64,000 nucleotides of DNA, from positions 853,153-917,152 of the forward strand of contig NZ_CP054719.1 in assembly GCF_014896945.1 (NCBI RefSeq), in the 5' to 3' direction. The notes beneath the pieces are model-generated. The model was given only the letters and a program-made list of their open reading frames with translations. It was not told the DNA's origin and did no database searches. The position numbers were made by a program, and so were the translations under genes. Source of the stretch: Candidatus Bodocaedibacter vickermanii (GTDB lineage: Bacteria; Pseudomonadota; Alphaproteobacteria; UBA6184). Within the stretch, counting starts at the first letter, position 1. The number at the start of each line of letters is the position of its first letter. Of the stretch, positions 12,902-21,322 are shown one piece after another.

Positions 12902-13022
12902 AAGACCGGAAGCAGGTCTTACGGGTGAGCCGTGTGGAGTTTCATCGATTTTCAGGTGAGCTCCACTGTTAAGTGGGTCAGACAAACGGGATTACTTTCT
13001 AAGGAATCCAGCGTCACGCTGG
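12902..13022. repeat. Hairpin and palindrome cluster downstream of sucB
   Basis: Between sucB and acetoacetyl-CoA synthetase (12819-13358, 540 bases) there is no intact gene. This part holds three clear inverted repeats: AAGACC/GGTCTT (12902-12907 with 12915-12920), GTGGAG/CTCCAC (12934-12939 with 12961-12966), and a 15-base palindrome with a single central base, CCAGCGTCACGCTGG (13008-13022). Relatives of the last one occur near 36630 and 37190. No T-run follows, so these do not look like simple terminators. I consider them repeat or IS debris; a structured RNA is possible but unsupported by any family I recognise. Confidence 0.5.
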
Positions 13023-13036
13023 TGGATGCAGGCACG

Positions 13037-13199
13037 TTGCCAGACAAGCAAAATCATATCAATGGATAGAGAATTTCTGAAATCAAGCAAAGCGTCATTT
13101 GCGTGGCATTAATACTATACCTAGAGAGAGTGTTGAGCTATTTTTGAAGGAATGTGAGTGGCGTTTAATACTCCACAAAATCTCAACTACCCCACTTAA
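13037..13199 (+). pseudogene. Remnant of an IS1595-family transposase (C-terminal part)
   Basis: Reading across frames on the plus strand gives a short stretch resembling the end of IS1595/ISXO2-type transposases: NHINGIENF, a stop, then NQAKRHLRGINTIP, and LFLKECEWRF at about 13138-13170, followed by NTPQNLNYPT after a one-base shift. The lesions are a missing base near 13064, a TGA where the family has Trp (ENFW to ENF-stop), and a one-base deletion after the WRF codons. The N-terminal and catalytic parts are not recognisable. The ends of the former element are not visible. The family call rests on the spacing of NHINGIE...FLKECEWRFN. Confidence 0.6.
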
Positions 13200-13261
13200 A
13201 TCAATGGCGTAAGAGCTGTTTGTAATATCTTAACTATACTAGAATAAGTTAATTTGAATAT

Positions 13262-13312
13262 AGGAACGAGGCGAGACATGTACTAAAATGTACATTAGCG
13301 ACCGAGCAACGC
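13262..13312. repeat. Palindromic hairpin element
   Basis: An inverted repeat ATGTAC/GTACAT around a short AT loop (about 13277-13295) is flanked by GAACGAGGCGA on the left and GCGACCGAGCAACGC on the right. The flank GCGACCGAG recurs near 37266 (AAGCGACCGAGTTTC). The symmetric hairpin with GAGGCG/GCGACCGAG flanks looks like a dispersed small palindromic repeat. It lies 45-95 bases downstream of the stop of the convergent acetoacetyl-CoA synthetase gene and could act in RNA 3' end formation, but there is no T-run. Confidence 0.45.
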
Positions 13313-13358
13313 ATACTCAGATTATAAGTAGTCAGCTATAGTACAAGCCCAAAAATCT

Positions 13359-15317
13359 TTATGACTTCTTCAGTTCAGATATGTTCTCAAAAAATATTAA
13401 AGCCTCTGGGTTAGCAATAGCATCTTTATTTTTGATTTCTTCACCATGAATGATGCTTCTTACTGCTAACTCTACAATCTTTCCACTTCGCGTTTTTGGA
13501 ATATCAGGAACGCTAACAATTACATCCGGCACATGCCTACGAGTTGTGTTTTCCAAAATAACGTCTTTAATTCGTTGCTTTAACTCATCCGTTAACGCAA
13601 GACCATCTCTTAGCTTTACAAACAACACCACACGCTCATCATGTTCCCACTGCTGACCAATCGCAAAACACTCCAAGACCTCATCGATCTTTTCAACCTG
13701 GCGATAAATTTCCGCAGTACCAATTCTAACCCCACCAGGGTTTAAAACGGCATCCGACCGACCATGGAATATCATGCCGTTTTCTGCTGTTAATTCAACA
13801 TAGTCTCCATGACACCAAATATTATCAAATCGCTCAAAATAGCTGGCTTTATATCGTTTGTTTTCAGGATCATTCCAAAAAAATAAGGGCATTGCTGGAA
13901 AAGCACTTTTGCAAACAAGCTCCCCCTTCGTTTCTTTTACAGAATGACCCTGCTCATCAAATACATCGACATCAAGCCCCAACCCTCTGGTTTGCAACTG
14001 ACCTTGATAAACCGATCCAATCGGATTACCCAATGCAAAACATGATATGATATCTGTTCCACCCGACAGCGAAACCAATTGAACATCCGACTTAACGCTT
14101 TTATAAATGTAATCAAAACTTTCGTGAGCCAACGGTGATCCTGTTGACGCAATCGCTCGCAATGTTGTTAGTTTATGAGTGTCTTTAGGTGATAGTTTTA
14201 ATTTTGCAATAGCATCAATATATTTTGCAGACACTCCAAACAATGTAATCCCAACATCATCAATCATGTCAATTAATATACGCCCCTTGCGAGCAAATGG
14301 AGACCCGTCAAACAAAACTAATGTGGCACCACTCGCCAATCCAGTCACCAGCCAATTCCACATCATCCATCCGCATGTCGTAAAATAAAACATCCGATCA
14401 TTGGGACGAATATCCATGTGCAGCTGATGTTCTTTCAGATGCTGCAACAACGCACCTCCAGCACCATGCACGATACACTTTGGTTTGCCCGTTGTTCCTG
14501 ATGAAAACATAATAAACAACGGTTGATTAAACGGGAATTTTTGAAACTCAAAGTCTGTTGCGCTTTTGCCAGATATAAAATCTTCCCATCTGATGATTTC
14601 ATCGGGTAAAGAACTGTTTTCAGAACTACCGACATAATTATAAACAATGGTCTTTTTCAAACAGGGTAACTTAGCTGCAATTTCAGCAACTTTATCTAAA
14701 ACATTAATTTCTTTGCCGTTATAAAAATAACCATCCGCAGCAAACAAAAATTTCGGCTCTATTTGACCAAAACGATCAAGGGCACCCTCTACTCCAAAAT
14801 CCGGAGAGCCCGACGACCACACACCACCTAACGCAGCTGTAGCCAACATCGAAATCAAAGCCTCTGGAGTATTTGGAACAAAACCAGCAACACGATCGCC
14901 CGGCTTTAATCCGTCCTTTTTTAATGCGGTTGCCAGCATCACCACATTTTCATATAATTCTTTATGACTCAGAGTTTTTGTAACCCGATCTTCCCCATAA
15001 AAAATAATGGCAGGATTATCATCTCTTCTACGCAATAAATTTTCTGCAAAGTTTAATTTTACATCAGGAAAAAAGTGCTGTTCCCACATATGCGAGCTAT
15101 CGATTTTGAAGGCCCCGTGAAGTGGGGTTGAAATAAATCCTGTAAACAGTGCCACAGATTTCCAAAAATCTTCCGGAAAGCTTACAGACCATTCCCACAA
15201 CTCAGAAAAAGAATTTATGTTTAGATTAAATTTTTCATTAACCGTCCGGATGAATTCCGAAACCTTTGTAGAATGAATATAGCTCTCTGAGGGAACCCAA
15301 AGTGGCTTAGCGCTCAT
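13359..15317 (-). CDS. aacS: Acetoacetyl-CoA synthetase
   Basis: Acyl-adenylating (ANL superfamily) ligase expected to activate acetoacetate with ATP and CoA, feeding ketone bodies or PHB breakdown products into acetyl-CoA. It has 652 residues, the usual length. Family features are the N-terminal LWEWSVSFPEDFWKSV block, ALGGVWSSGSPDFGVEGALD, P-loop FSSGTTGKPKCIVHG, GWMMWNW, and the C-terminal catalytic-lysine region PKTRSGKIVELAVR. The ATG at 15317 has TAAGGA about 8 bases upstream, so the in-frame GTG at 15335 is unlikely. It sits next to an MFS transporter and about 14 kb from a PHB depolymerase gene. The gene name follows common use; acetate or propionate as substrate is less likely given the N-terminal blocks. 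Confidence 0.88.
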   Translation of the reverse strand: MSAKPLWVPSESYIHSTKVSEFIRTVNEKFNLNINSFSELWEWSVSFPEDFWKSVALFTGFISTPLHGAFKIDSSHMWEQHFFPDVKLNFAENLLRRRDDNPAIIFYGEDRVTKTLSHKELYENVVMLATALKKDGLKPGDRVAGFVPNTPEALISMLATAALGGVWSSGSPDFGVEGALDRFGQIEPKFLFAADGYFYNGKEINVLDKVAEIAAKLPCLKKTIVYNYVGSSENSSLPDEIIRWEDFISGKSATDFEFQKFPFNQPLFIMFSSGTTGKPKCIVHGAGGALLQHLKEHQLHMDIRPNDRMFYFTTCGWMMWNWLVTGLASGATLVLFDGSPFARKGRILIDMIDDVGITLFGVSAKYIDAIAKLKLSPKDTHKLTTLRAIASTGSPLAHESFDYIYKSVKSDVQLVSLSGGTDIISCFALGNPIGSVYQGQLQTRGLGLDVDVFDEQGHSVKETKGELVCKSAFPAMPLFFWNDPENKRYKASYFERFDNIWCHGDYVELTAENGMIFHGRSDAVLNPGGVRIGTAEIYRQVEKIDEVLECFAIGQQWEHDERVVLFVKLRDGLALTDELKQRIKDVILENTTRRHVPDVIVSVPDIPKTRSGKIVELAVRSIIHGEEIKNKDAIANPEALIFFENISELKKS

Positions 15318-15359
15318 TATCTTTTTCCTTAACACCCGATAATTATTTAACCATTTTAT

Positions 15360-16709
15360 TTATGAAAGGTTAACAGCTTCTTTAGAAGGCTCAATTTTAT
15401 CGTTTTTTTGCATTGATACAACCTTTTTTGTATATCCCAATGTTTTCCAAAAAAAGAAGGCTCCTATTATAGAAGACACGATTAAAATTAAAAACGTTGC
15501 TGACCATCCGTAATGCTGAGTAACATATCCTAATAAAACCCCAGACACTATAGAACTTCCAAAATAAGAAAAGAATCCCACAAACCCATTGGCAGCAACA
15601 GCGGCTCTTTTACTAGACAAATCAACCGAAGCAGCCCCTGCCATCACTTGCGGTCCAAACAAAACAAATCCAAGCGCTGCCAACAAAATCGTATCTAATC
15701 CTGAAGCATTCACAGGTGCCAACCAAAGCGCAGCAAGCAAAATAACCATTCCACCTAAATAAATAACGCCCACCTGTCCTCGTCGACCTTTAAACACCCT
15801 GTCCGAAAGCCATCCCGCCACCAATCCTCCAAACGCTCCAGCAAACTCAAATGCTCCCATATTAAATCCTACAGACTTAATTCCCATTCCTTTAGCTTCT
15901 TTTAAATATGTTGGAGCCCACGAGCAAAACCCCGTTTTTACAATATAAATAAAAAACGTCGCCAACGAAACATACCACAAGAATTTATTTCTTAAGATTT
16001 CGGATAAAATATCCCATCCAACTTGCTGAAAACTAGAACCTGATTGACCCCCTTGCTCTACAGCAAGACCATGACGCTCTTCCATTGAACACAGTCCCAA
16101 CTCTTTAGGCACCTCTAACGGTAAAGCTAGAATCACTAGTCCAGCGATAATACCAACGACTCCTGGGATTAAGAAAGATGCTCTCCACCCATAGGCCTCA
16201 ATCAAAAATGTAAAAAAGGCAAACACTAAAAACGATCCCGCTTGGTTAGCCATGCTGACCAACCCCCATCGTGTTCCAAGTTGAGTGGGGCTATACCATT
16301 CGCTCATCAGTCGAACACACTGAGGCCAAGCAATGGATTGAAAAAAAGCATTAAACGACCATACAACGCTTAGTGCCCATAAAGCTGATGTTTTAGCAAA
16401 CAGAATATTCATTAAAGAAGATCCGACCAACCCCAAAGATAAGAAGATTTTTGGTCGCAACAAGTGACCCAAAAAGCCATTTACAAATTTACCAACTCCA
16501 AAAACAAATAACGAACACGTCATAATAACGCCGATTTCAGTTTTTGAAAAACCTAACGTGCCCTCAATAAAAGGCATAGCTAATGAGAAATTCTGCCTTA
16601 CCAAGAAATACATTGTATAACTGATTATCATTAAAACAAGAATACTATGCCCCCACATATCATAGGTGCGATTGTTTGTTTTCAAAAATAATCTAACGTT
16701 ATTGTCCAT
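15360..16709 (-). CDS. MFS transporter of the organophosphate:phosphate antiporter (GlpT/UhpT-like) group
   Basis: Twelve-helix inner-membrane transporter, 449 residues. The N-terminal YTMYFLVRQNFSLAMPFIE resembles the first helix of GlpT/UhpT proteins, including the conserved Arg used to bind substrate phosphate. SFNAFFQSIAWPQCVRLMSEWY matches the helix-5 region, and AGWLSDRVFKGRRGQVG is the MFS loop signature between helices 8 and 9. The substrate is not predictable: glycerol-3-phosphate, hexose phosphates and phosphoglycerate are all possible. The start at the ATG at 16709 is chosen by family N-terminus length; no strong ribosome site is visible, and a GTG at 16754 is an alternative. The downstream aacS start is 43 bases away, so the two may be cotranscribed. 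Confidence 0.82.
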   Translation of the reverse strand: MDNNVRLFLKTNNRTYDMWGHSILVLMIISYTMYFLVRQNFSLAMPFIEGTLGFSKTEIGVIMTCSLFVFGVGKFVNGFLGHLLRPKIFLSLGLVGSSLMNILFAKTSALWALSVVWSFNAFFQSIAWPQCVRLMSEWYSPTQLGTRWGLVSMANQAGSFLVFAFFTFLIEAYGWRASFLIPGVVGIIAGLVILALPLEVPKELGLCSMEERHGLAVEQGGQSGSSFQQVGWDILSEILRNKFLWYVSLATFFIYIVKTGFCSWAPTYLKEAKGMGIKSVGFNMGAFEFAGAFGGLVAGWLSDRVFKGRRGQVGVIYLGGMVILLAALWLAPVNASGLDTILLAALGFVLFGPQVMAGAASVDLSSKRAAVAANGFVGFFSYFGSSIVSGVLLGYVTQHYGWSATFLILIVSSIIGAFFFWKTLGYTKKVVSMQKNDKIEPSKEAVNLS

Positions 16710-16810
16710 AATGTTGCCAATCTGTAAGCGAGAATAATTTAACACTTTTATCACAAAATTGCGATAGGTTTATTATAGAGACAAATATTACAGATTCAAG
16801 GCAATTAAAA

Positions 16811-18328
16811 CTAATAAACAACACCTACTTTTACCCATGCCTCAATATCAGTATCGCCGTTCTTATACGATGGAATATTTCGCTCACCTTGAAAAGTTTT
16901 CGCAGAGTGATAGGTAACGCCTGCTTGCGCATTCCACAGTTGATTAAAAATGGCTCCCCCATAAATAGATCCGCCAACAGCTTCGGAATTAAAGACCACC
17001 TCTACATGAACCAAACTGTCATGAAACGTTGGAAACTTTTTGCGCACACCAACATTAACTCCTCATACCGACTCCTTTAACCCAAACTCAACACTTACAG
17101 GAAAAAACAACGTATCATTATTATAACGGTACCCGGAACTTACATTGTATGTTTGTCCTTTTGTTGTAAAATAAAAGGCTACGTTTGGAAGTTTAATATT
17201 ATAAACTTCCGGTGCATACACACGATTTTCACCCTCTGTAATTGTCTTGTATGTTTGGTAAATATTTGCATAGGTTTGCGCACTTAAGAAATACGAAAGA
17301 TAAGAATGATTAATAATTTCTTCGTGCGTTAAATCGATGCCCATTTTTTTATAAGCCGAACAAATATATGAGCTATCTTGCCCATCATTATACCCCTTGT
17401 TTCTACTTAAAGATGATTGAAATCCAGCCCAAGTCTTATCTCAAAAATATATTCCAACAGTTGTAAAGCGATCACCACCACTATACCAAAGATGATTTTC
17501 AACTCTACGCGATTGATCTTGTTGATTGTTTAAACCACCTGCGAAAATCAACACAACTGTCTGTGGCGTAAAAGTCTTCTGTATCCACTTAATAAAGATT
17601 ACCTCCTTTTGACAATCTCCCTCTGTTTCAAGTTCTGTCCTTCGTTTGTTATCAAGTGGCTTCTCTAAATTTTTTTTATTCCAGCCCCATCAGCTTTAAA
17701 TTTTGAAACATCATAATGATAGTCAGCGTCTTTAGGCACAAACAATAGATCTCGATTTGGTCTTGGCAAAATAGCAGATCCCATCCATGCAATTGGAACA
17801 ATCGCGGATATCGCACTTACTCCACCAAGCGTTGAGAAATAATTATCAGACAAACAGTCCCCCACTTTTGTTTTATCAATTCCATTTTGATAAACACTCC
17901 AAACCGTCTTACCCGTATTAACAAAGCTTGTATCAACTCCGATTGATCTAAACCGTGTTGAATGTCCAAACGCATGATACGTTGCCATTTGTCCCATAGT
18001 TGGACCCCATGTCAGCATACTAAATAGTGAATACAATATTGATCGCCCTACAAAATCAGAAGGATGCCACTCATCGTTTTGCCAGTCATACAAAGCACCC
18101 CTCACTTGGCGTAAGTCTAAGTCAAACTCACCAATCGCACGGTTAGAGTTCAAAGAGGGAAGATAGCCAACATCTAAACTGATACTTCTCTTGAGGGGAT
18201 CTATGTGTTGAGGCTTATTTGGTTTTTGGTCAGGAGAAGAAATCGCCTCCCTCTTGTGGTTTTGCAGAGGCAAACACATTCGTTAATACAACACCAAAAA
18301 GCAGTACACTTTTTATAAGTCGGCCCAC
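16811..18328 (-). pseudogene. Disrupted gene for a large exported protein with barrel-like C-terminus
   Basis: One decayed minus-strand gene of about 500 codons. It begins at a GTG (18328-18326) preceded by TAGGAGA and encodes a signal peptide (MGRLIKSVLLFGVVLTNVFA). It then shifts frame near 18240, reads openly to about 17680 (containing YHAFGHSTRFRSIG), shifts frame again in an A8 tract near 17677, and hits TGA codons at 17441-17443 and 17063-17065 before ending at 16811. The last residues (EAWVKVGVVY) end in an aromatic residue as outer-membrane barrels do. Between the lesions the reading frame is long and regular, so inactivation looks recent. HAFGH resembles a zinc-protease HExxH with Ala in place of Glu, but I cannot assign a family. 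Confidence 0.75.
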
Positions 18329-18351
18329 AGTTTTCTCCTAATAAAAAAATC

Positions 18352-18380
18352 ATCGTAAGCAATTACCCCTCAACTGTCAA
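18352..18380 (-). promoter_or_regulatory. Sigma-70-type promoter of the exported-protein pseudogene
   Basis: On the minus strand a perfect -35 TTGACA (18380-18375) is followed after 17 bases by TACGAT (18357-18352, four of six matches to TATAAT). It points at the GTG start at 18328, with a TAGGAGA ribosome site between. The control region therefore survives although the gene body is broken. Confidence 0.55.
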
Positions 18381-18458
18381 CAAGGTCAATCTTTTTTTCA
18401 TTGAGAAATTTTCGTATTTTGATTAAAAATAAAAGACACAATTTTATTGGGATAAATT

Positions 18459-19208
18459 ATGGCCGGTCATTCGCAGTTTAAAAACATCATGCATCGCAAG
18501 GGTGCTCAAGATAAAAAAAGAGCAAAGATTTTCACAAAAATACTTCGCGAAATATACGTTGCTGTTAAATCCAGCGGATCGGATCCCAGCAGCAATCCCA
18601 AATTACGAGTTGCCTTGATCAGCGCCCGCGAAGCCAACATGCCAAAAGACAACGTTGAACGCGCCATTGCAAAAGCAAGTGGTGAAGACGCCGGCACAGA
18701 TTACATTGAAACCCGTTATGAGGGCTATGGCCCAGGAGGCGTCGCTGTCATCGTTGAATGCTTAACCGACAACCGCAACCGAACCGCTCCTGAAGTACGG
18801 TTCATCTTCTCAAAAGCAGGCGGCAACATGGGCGAATCTGGTAGTGTTAGCTTTATGTTTGATCGATTTGGTTACTTGCGTTATCCCGCAGAAAAACTAT
18901 CGGCTGACGAAATGTTTGAAGCAGCCCTAGAAGCAGGAGCCGAAAATGTTGAATCCACCGATGAGGGTCACGAAATTTATTGTTCAGTTGACGATTTTGC
19001 AACCGTCCGCGACAACCTAACAGCAAAACTTGGCGACCCAGAAAGCGGAAAGCTAATTTGGAAAGCAAAATCTCCTCACGCAATCACAGATCTAGACTCT
19101 GCACAAAAATTCATGAAATTCATGGATGCGTTAGAAGACAATGATGATGTGCAAAGTGTTTGGGACAATGCTGACATCCCCAGCGATATTGCAGAAAAGT
19201 TGAACTAG
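18459..19208 (+). CDS. yebC: YebC/PmpR family protein (transcriptional regulator/translation factor)
   Basis: The 249-residue cytosolic protein begins with the hallmark [18 protein letters not shown] and contains [15 protein letters not shown]-like sequence ([20 protein letters not shown], 53-72), [23 protein letters not shown] and [15 protein letters not shown]. Family members have been described as DNA-binding regulators and, for some, as factors that relieve ribosome stalling; the role here is not predictable. Position directly upstream of ruvC-ruvA is the common proteobacterial arrangement. A possible promoter is TTGAGA at about 18411 with an AT-rich -10 after 17 bases. Confidence 0.94.
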   Translation: MAGHSQFKNIMHRKGAQDKKRAKIFTKILREIYVAVKSSGSDPSSNPKLRVALISAREANMPKDNVERAIAKASGEDAGTDYIETRYEGYGPGGVAVIVECLTDNRNRTAPEVRFIFSKAGGNMGESGSVSFMFDRFGYLRYPAEKLSADEMFEAALEAGAENVESTDEGHEIYCSVDDFATVRDNLTAKLGDPESGKLIWKAKSPHAITDLDSAQKFMKFMDALEDNDDVQSVWDNADIPSDIAEKLN

Positions 19209-19209
19209 A

Positions 19210-19701
19210 TTGATCCGCAGAATTTTAGGATTAGACCCCGGTTTACGTCACACAGGCTGGGGCATCATAGACATTAAAGGCAACCAATTAATTCATGTTG
19301 CGCACGGTGTTATATCGTCGTCTGTACAGGCGGAGCTTGCCCATCGTTTGGTGGATCTGTATAAAGGACTTGAAACCATTATACATCAATACACCCCCTT
19401 GGAAGCCGCAGTGGAAGAAACATTCGTTAACAACAACCCTGTATCCACGCTAAAACTAGGCATGGCGCGCGGTGTAGTACTAATGACTCCTGCGTTATTT
19501 AATTTAACTGTGGCAGAATATCCTGCCAACAAAGTTAAAAAGTCAGTAGTCGGCGTTGGTCATGCAACGAAAGAACAAGTCTCACACATGGTACAGGTTC
19601 TACTCCCAAAGGCAGCCCCTGTAAAACTTGATGCAGCCGATGCATTAGCCATTGCCATATGCCATGGTCACCATTCAGTCTATACAAAGGAATTATCATG
19701 A
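19210..19701 (+). CDS. ruvC: Holliday junction resolvase RuvC
   Basis: Endonuclease that cuts four-way junctions at the end of recombination, acting with RuvAB. It has the RNase H-like fold with acidic residues Asp9 (GLDPGLRHTG), Glu69 (VEETF), and Asp141/Asp144 (LDAADALAIA). The start is a TTG at 19210, one base after the yebC stop; translation may be coupled, because no other start fits the conserved RRILGLDPG N-terminus. At 163 residues it has normal length. It overlaps ruvA by 4 bases. Confidence 0.95.
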   Translation: MIRRILGLDPGLRHTGWGIIDIKGNQLIHVAHGVISSSVQAELAHRLVDLYKGLETIIHQYTPLEAAVEETFVNNNPVSTLKLGMARGVVLMTPALFNLTVAEYPANKVKKSVVGVGHATKEQVSHMVQVLLPKAAPVKLDAADALAIAICHGHHSVYTKELS

Positions 19702-20300
19702 TCGGAAAACTAACAGGCATCGTCGAACATATTTTAGACGACTCAATCATTTTGAATGTAAATGGCGTTGGATATTTAACAACGGTGCCCGCATACATAT
19801 TACATCAATCCAAAATTGGCGATCAGATCAGTCTATTTATTGAAACATTAATCCGTCCCGAAATGATAACTCTGTACGGATTCAAAGAATTCAACGAAAA
19901 AACACTGTTCCAAAAACTAATGTCTGTTCAAGGAATCGGCGGCCGATCCGCTGCAGCTATTCTCTCTATCATGACCCCCGATCAAATATTAGAATCCATT
20001 ATCGCCCAAGATGCTGCAGCGTTCAAAAGAGCAGACGGCATCGGCCCAAAAGTCGCCACCAGAATTTTAGTTGAGCTAAAAGATTATGCGTCTAAACAAG
20101 ACATAGTCATCAGCCATCCAAACATCACATCGAATTCTACCTTGAGTGTTGATGACGCTTTATCCACATTATTACAATTAGGATACAAGCGATATGAAGC
20201 TCAACAAGCTCTTCAGAAAATTGTCGCAACAATGCCCGATGCAACAACAGAAACACTTGTTCCTGCGGCTCTAAAATTGTTGGCACGAAACATCTTATAA
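19698..20300 (+). CDS. ruvA: Holliday junction DNA helicase subunit RuvA
   Basis: Junction-binding tetramer subunit that loads the RuvB motor. The 200-residue protein has the OB-fold domain I (MIGKLTGIVEHILDDSIILNVN), two helix-hairpin-helix repeats in domain II (LMSVQGIGGRSAAAILS about 74-90; RADGIGPKVATRILVELKD about 109-127), and the flexible domain III that contacts RuvB (SVDDALSTLLQLGYKRYEAQ). AAGGA precedes the ATG at 19698, which overlaps the ruvC stop. ruvB, which usually follows, is absent; motA comes next on the same strand after a 128-base gap. Confidence 0.95.
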   Translation: MIGKLTGIVEHILDDSIILNVNGVGYLTTVPAYILHQSKIGDQISLFIETLIRPEMITLYGFKEFNEKTLFQKLMSVQGIGGRSAAAILSIMTPDQILESIIAQDAAAFKRADGIGPKVATRILVELKDYASKQDIVISHPNITSNSTLSVDDALSTLLQLGYKRYEAQQALQKIVATMPDATTETLVPAALKLLARNIL

Positions 20301-20428
20301 CTTCGACTTATGGTCTTTCGCATCTCTGTCCCATGTATTTCCGGATTCGTCGCATAAATATTTATCGCCCCACCTTTACTATATTTTAAGTTTTCTAAGC
20401 TAATCTTCTTTTATTAGAGGTGATATTT

Positions 20429-21322
20429 ATGTTCCCCATAATTGGATTTGTTATAATTTTTTCTAGCGCTATTGGCGGCTTTATGTTAGCCGGGGGCAAT
20501 CCTTTGGTCTTGCTGCAACCCGTAGAATTTATTGTGATTATGGGAACAGGCATTGGATCTTTATTCATCGGAGTTCCTTCTCACGCACTTATTCATTTAA
20601 TAAAAGATATTCCTCAAGTTTTTAAAGGATCAAAATACAAAAGGAAAGATTATTTAGACATGCTAGTGTTTCTAGCAATATTTCTTAAGGTTGTAAAAAC
20701 AAAAGGATTTCTAGCCGTCGAAAAAGATATTGAAAAACCCATCGAAAGTGAGCTTTTTCTTAAATTCCCAAAGTTTATATTTGATCCAGAGTTATTAAGT
20801 TTTACCCAACAATACTTGCGAACAATCGCCATGGGTGTAGACAACCCTTATCACCTAGATGAGGTTCTTGGAACTGAAATTGAACAATACTCCACAAAAT
20901 ATTTAAAAGAAAGCGCCAAAGTTTTACAAACTCTTGCAGATGGATTACCTGCCCTGGGTATCGTGGCTGCTGTATTAGGAGTTATTCTTGCAATGGCATC
21001 AATAGCTGAGCCTCCCGAAGTTTTAGGTCACCTAATTGGCGCTGCACTTGTTGGAACATTTCTGGGTGTGTTCGTATCATATGGAATAGTGGGCCCCATG
21101 GGAGGGCACCTTATTGCCATCAACGAACAAGATATGAATATGCACAAATGTATTCATCAGGTTTTATTAAATTTTCTTCATGGTTATGCCCCGGCAATCG
21201 CTGTTGAACTTGGCAGGAAAACTTTGCCCATAAACTACAAACCCACGTTTGAGGATCTTGAAGAGGCCGTTTATAACAATGGCAAGAAATCATCAGACCC
21301 CGGATCCGAGACTAAAGAATGA
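20429..21322 (+). CDS. motA: Flagellar motor stator protein MotA
   Basis: Inner-membrane stator subunit that converts ion flow into flagellar rotation. The 297-residue protein has four membrane segments (two near the N-terminus at 3-22 and 31-51, two at about 170-190 and 200-222). The large cytoplasmic loop contains the charged region that contacts FliG. The conserved PALGIVAAVLGVILAM and GTFLGVFVSYGIVGPMG stretches carry the helix 3/4 prolines. AGGTG sits 8 bases before the ATG at 20429; a GTG at 20420 is a poorer start. It overlaps motB by 4 bases. This is the proton-type, alphaproteobacteria-like length. Confidence 0.94.
   Translation: MFPIIGFVIIFSSAIGGFMLAGGNPLVLLQPVEFIVIMGTGIGSLFIGVPSHALIHLIKDIPQVFKGSKYKRKDYLDMLVFLAIFLKVVKTKGFLAVEKDIEKPIESELFLKFPKFIFDPELLSFTQQYLRTIAMGVDNPYHLDEVLGTEIEQYSTKYLKESAKVLQTLADGLPALGIVAAVLGVILAMASIAEPPEVLGHLIGAALVGTFLGVFVSYGIVGPMGGHLIAINEQDMNMHKCIHQVLLNFLHGYAPAIAVELGRKTLPINYKPTFEDLEEAVYNNGKKSSDPGSETKE

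Noticed and set aside
12902-12925. AAGACCGGAAGCAGGTCTTACG as an SRP RNA or group II intron piece
   Set aside because: The SRP RNA core GGTCAGGTCCGGAAGGAAGCAGCC is not matched, and there is no domain V/VI order of a group II intron or reverse transcriptase. It is just a hairpin.
18428-18458. A possible riboswitch or long leader before yebC
   Set aside because: The region is short and AT-rich with no stable hairpin beyond a candidate promoter.
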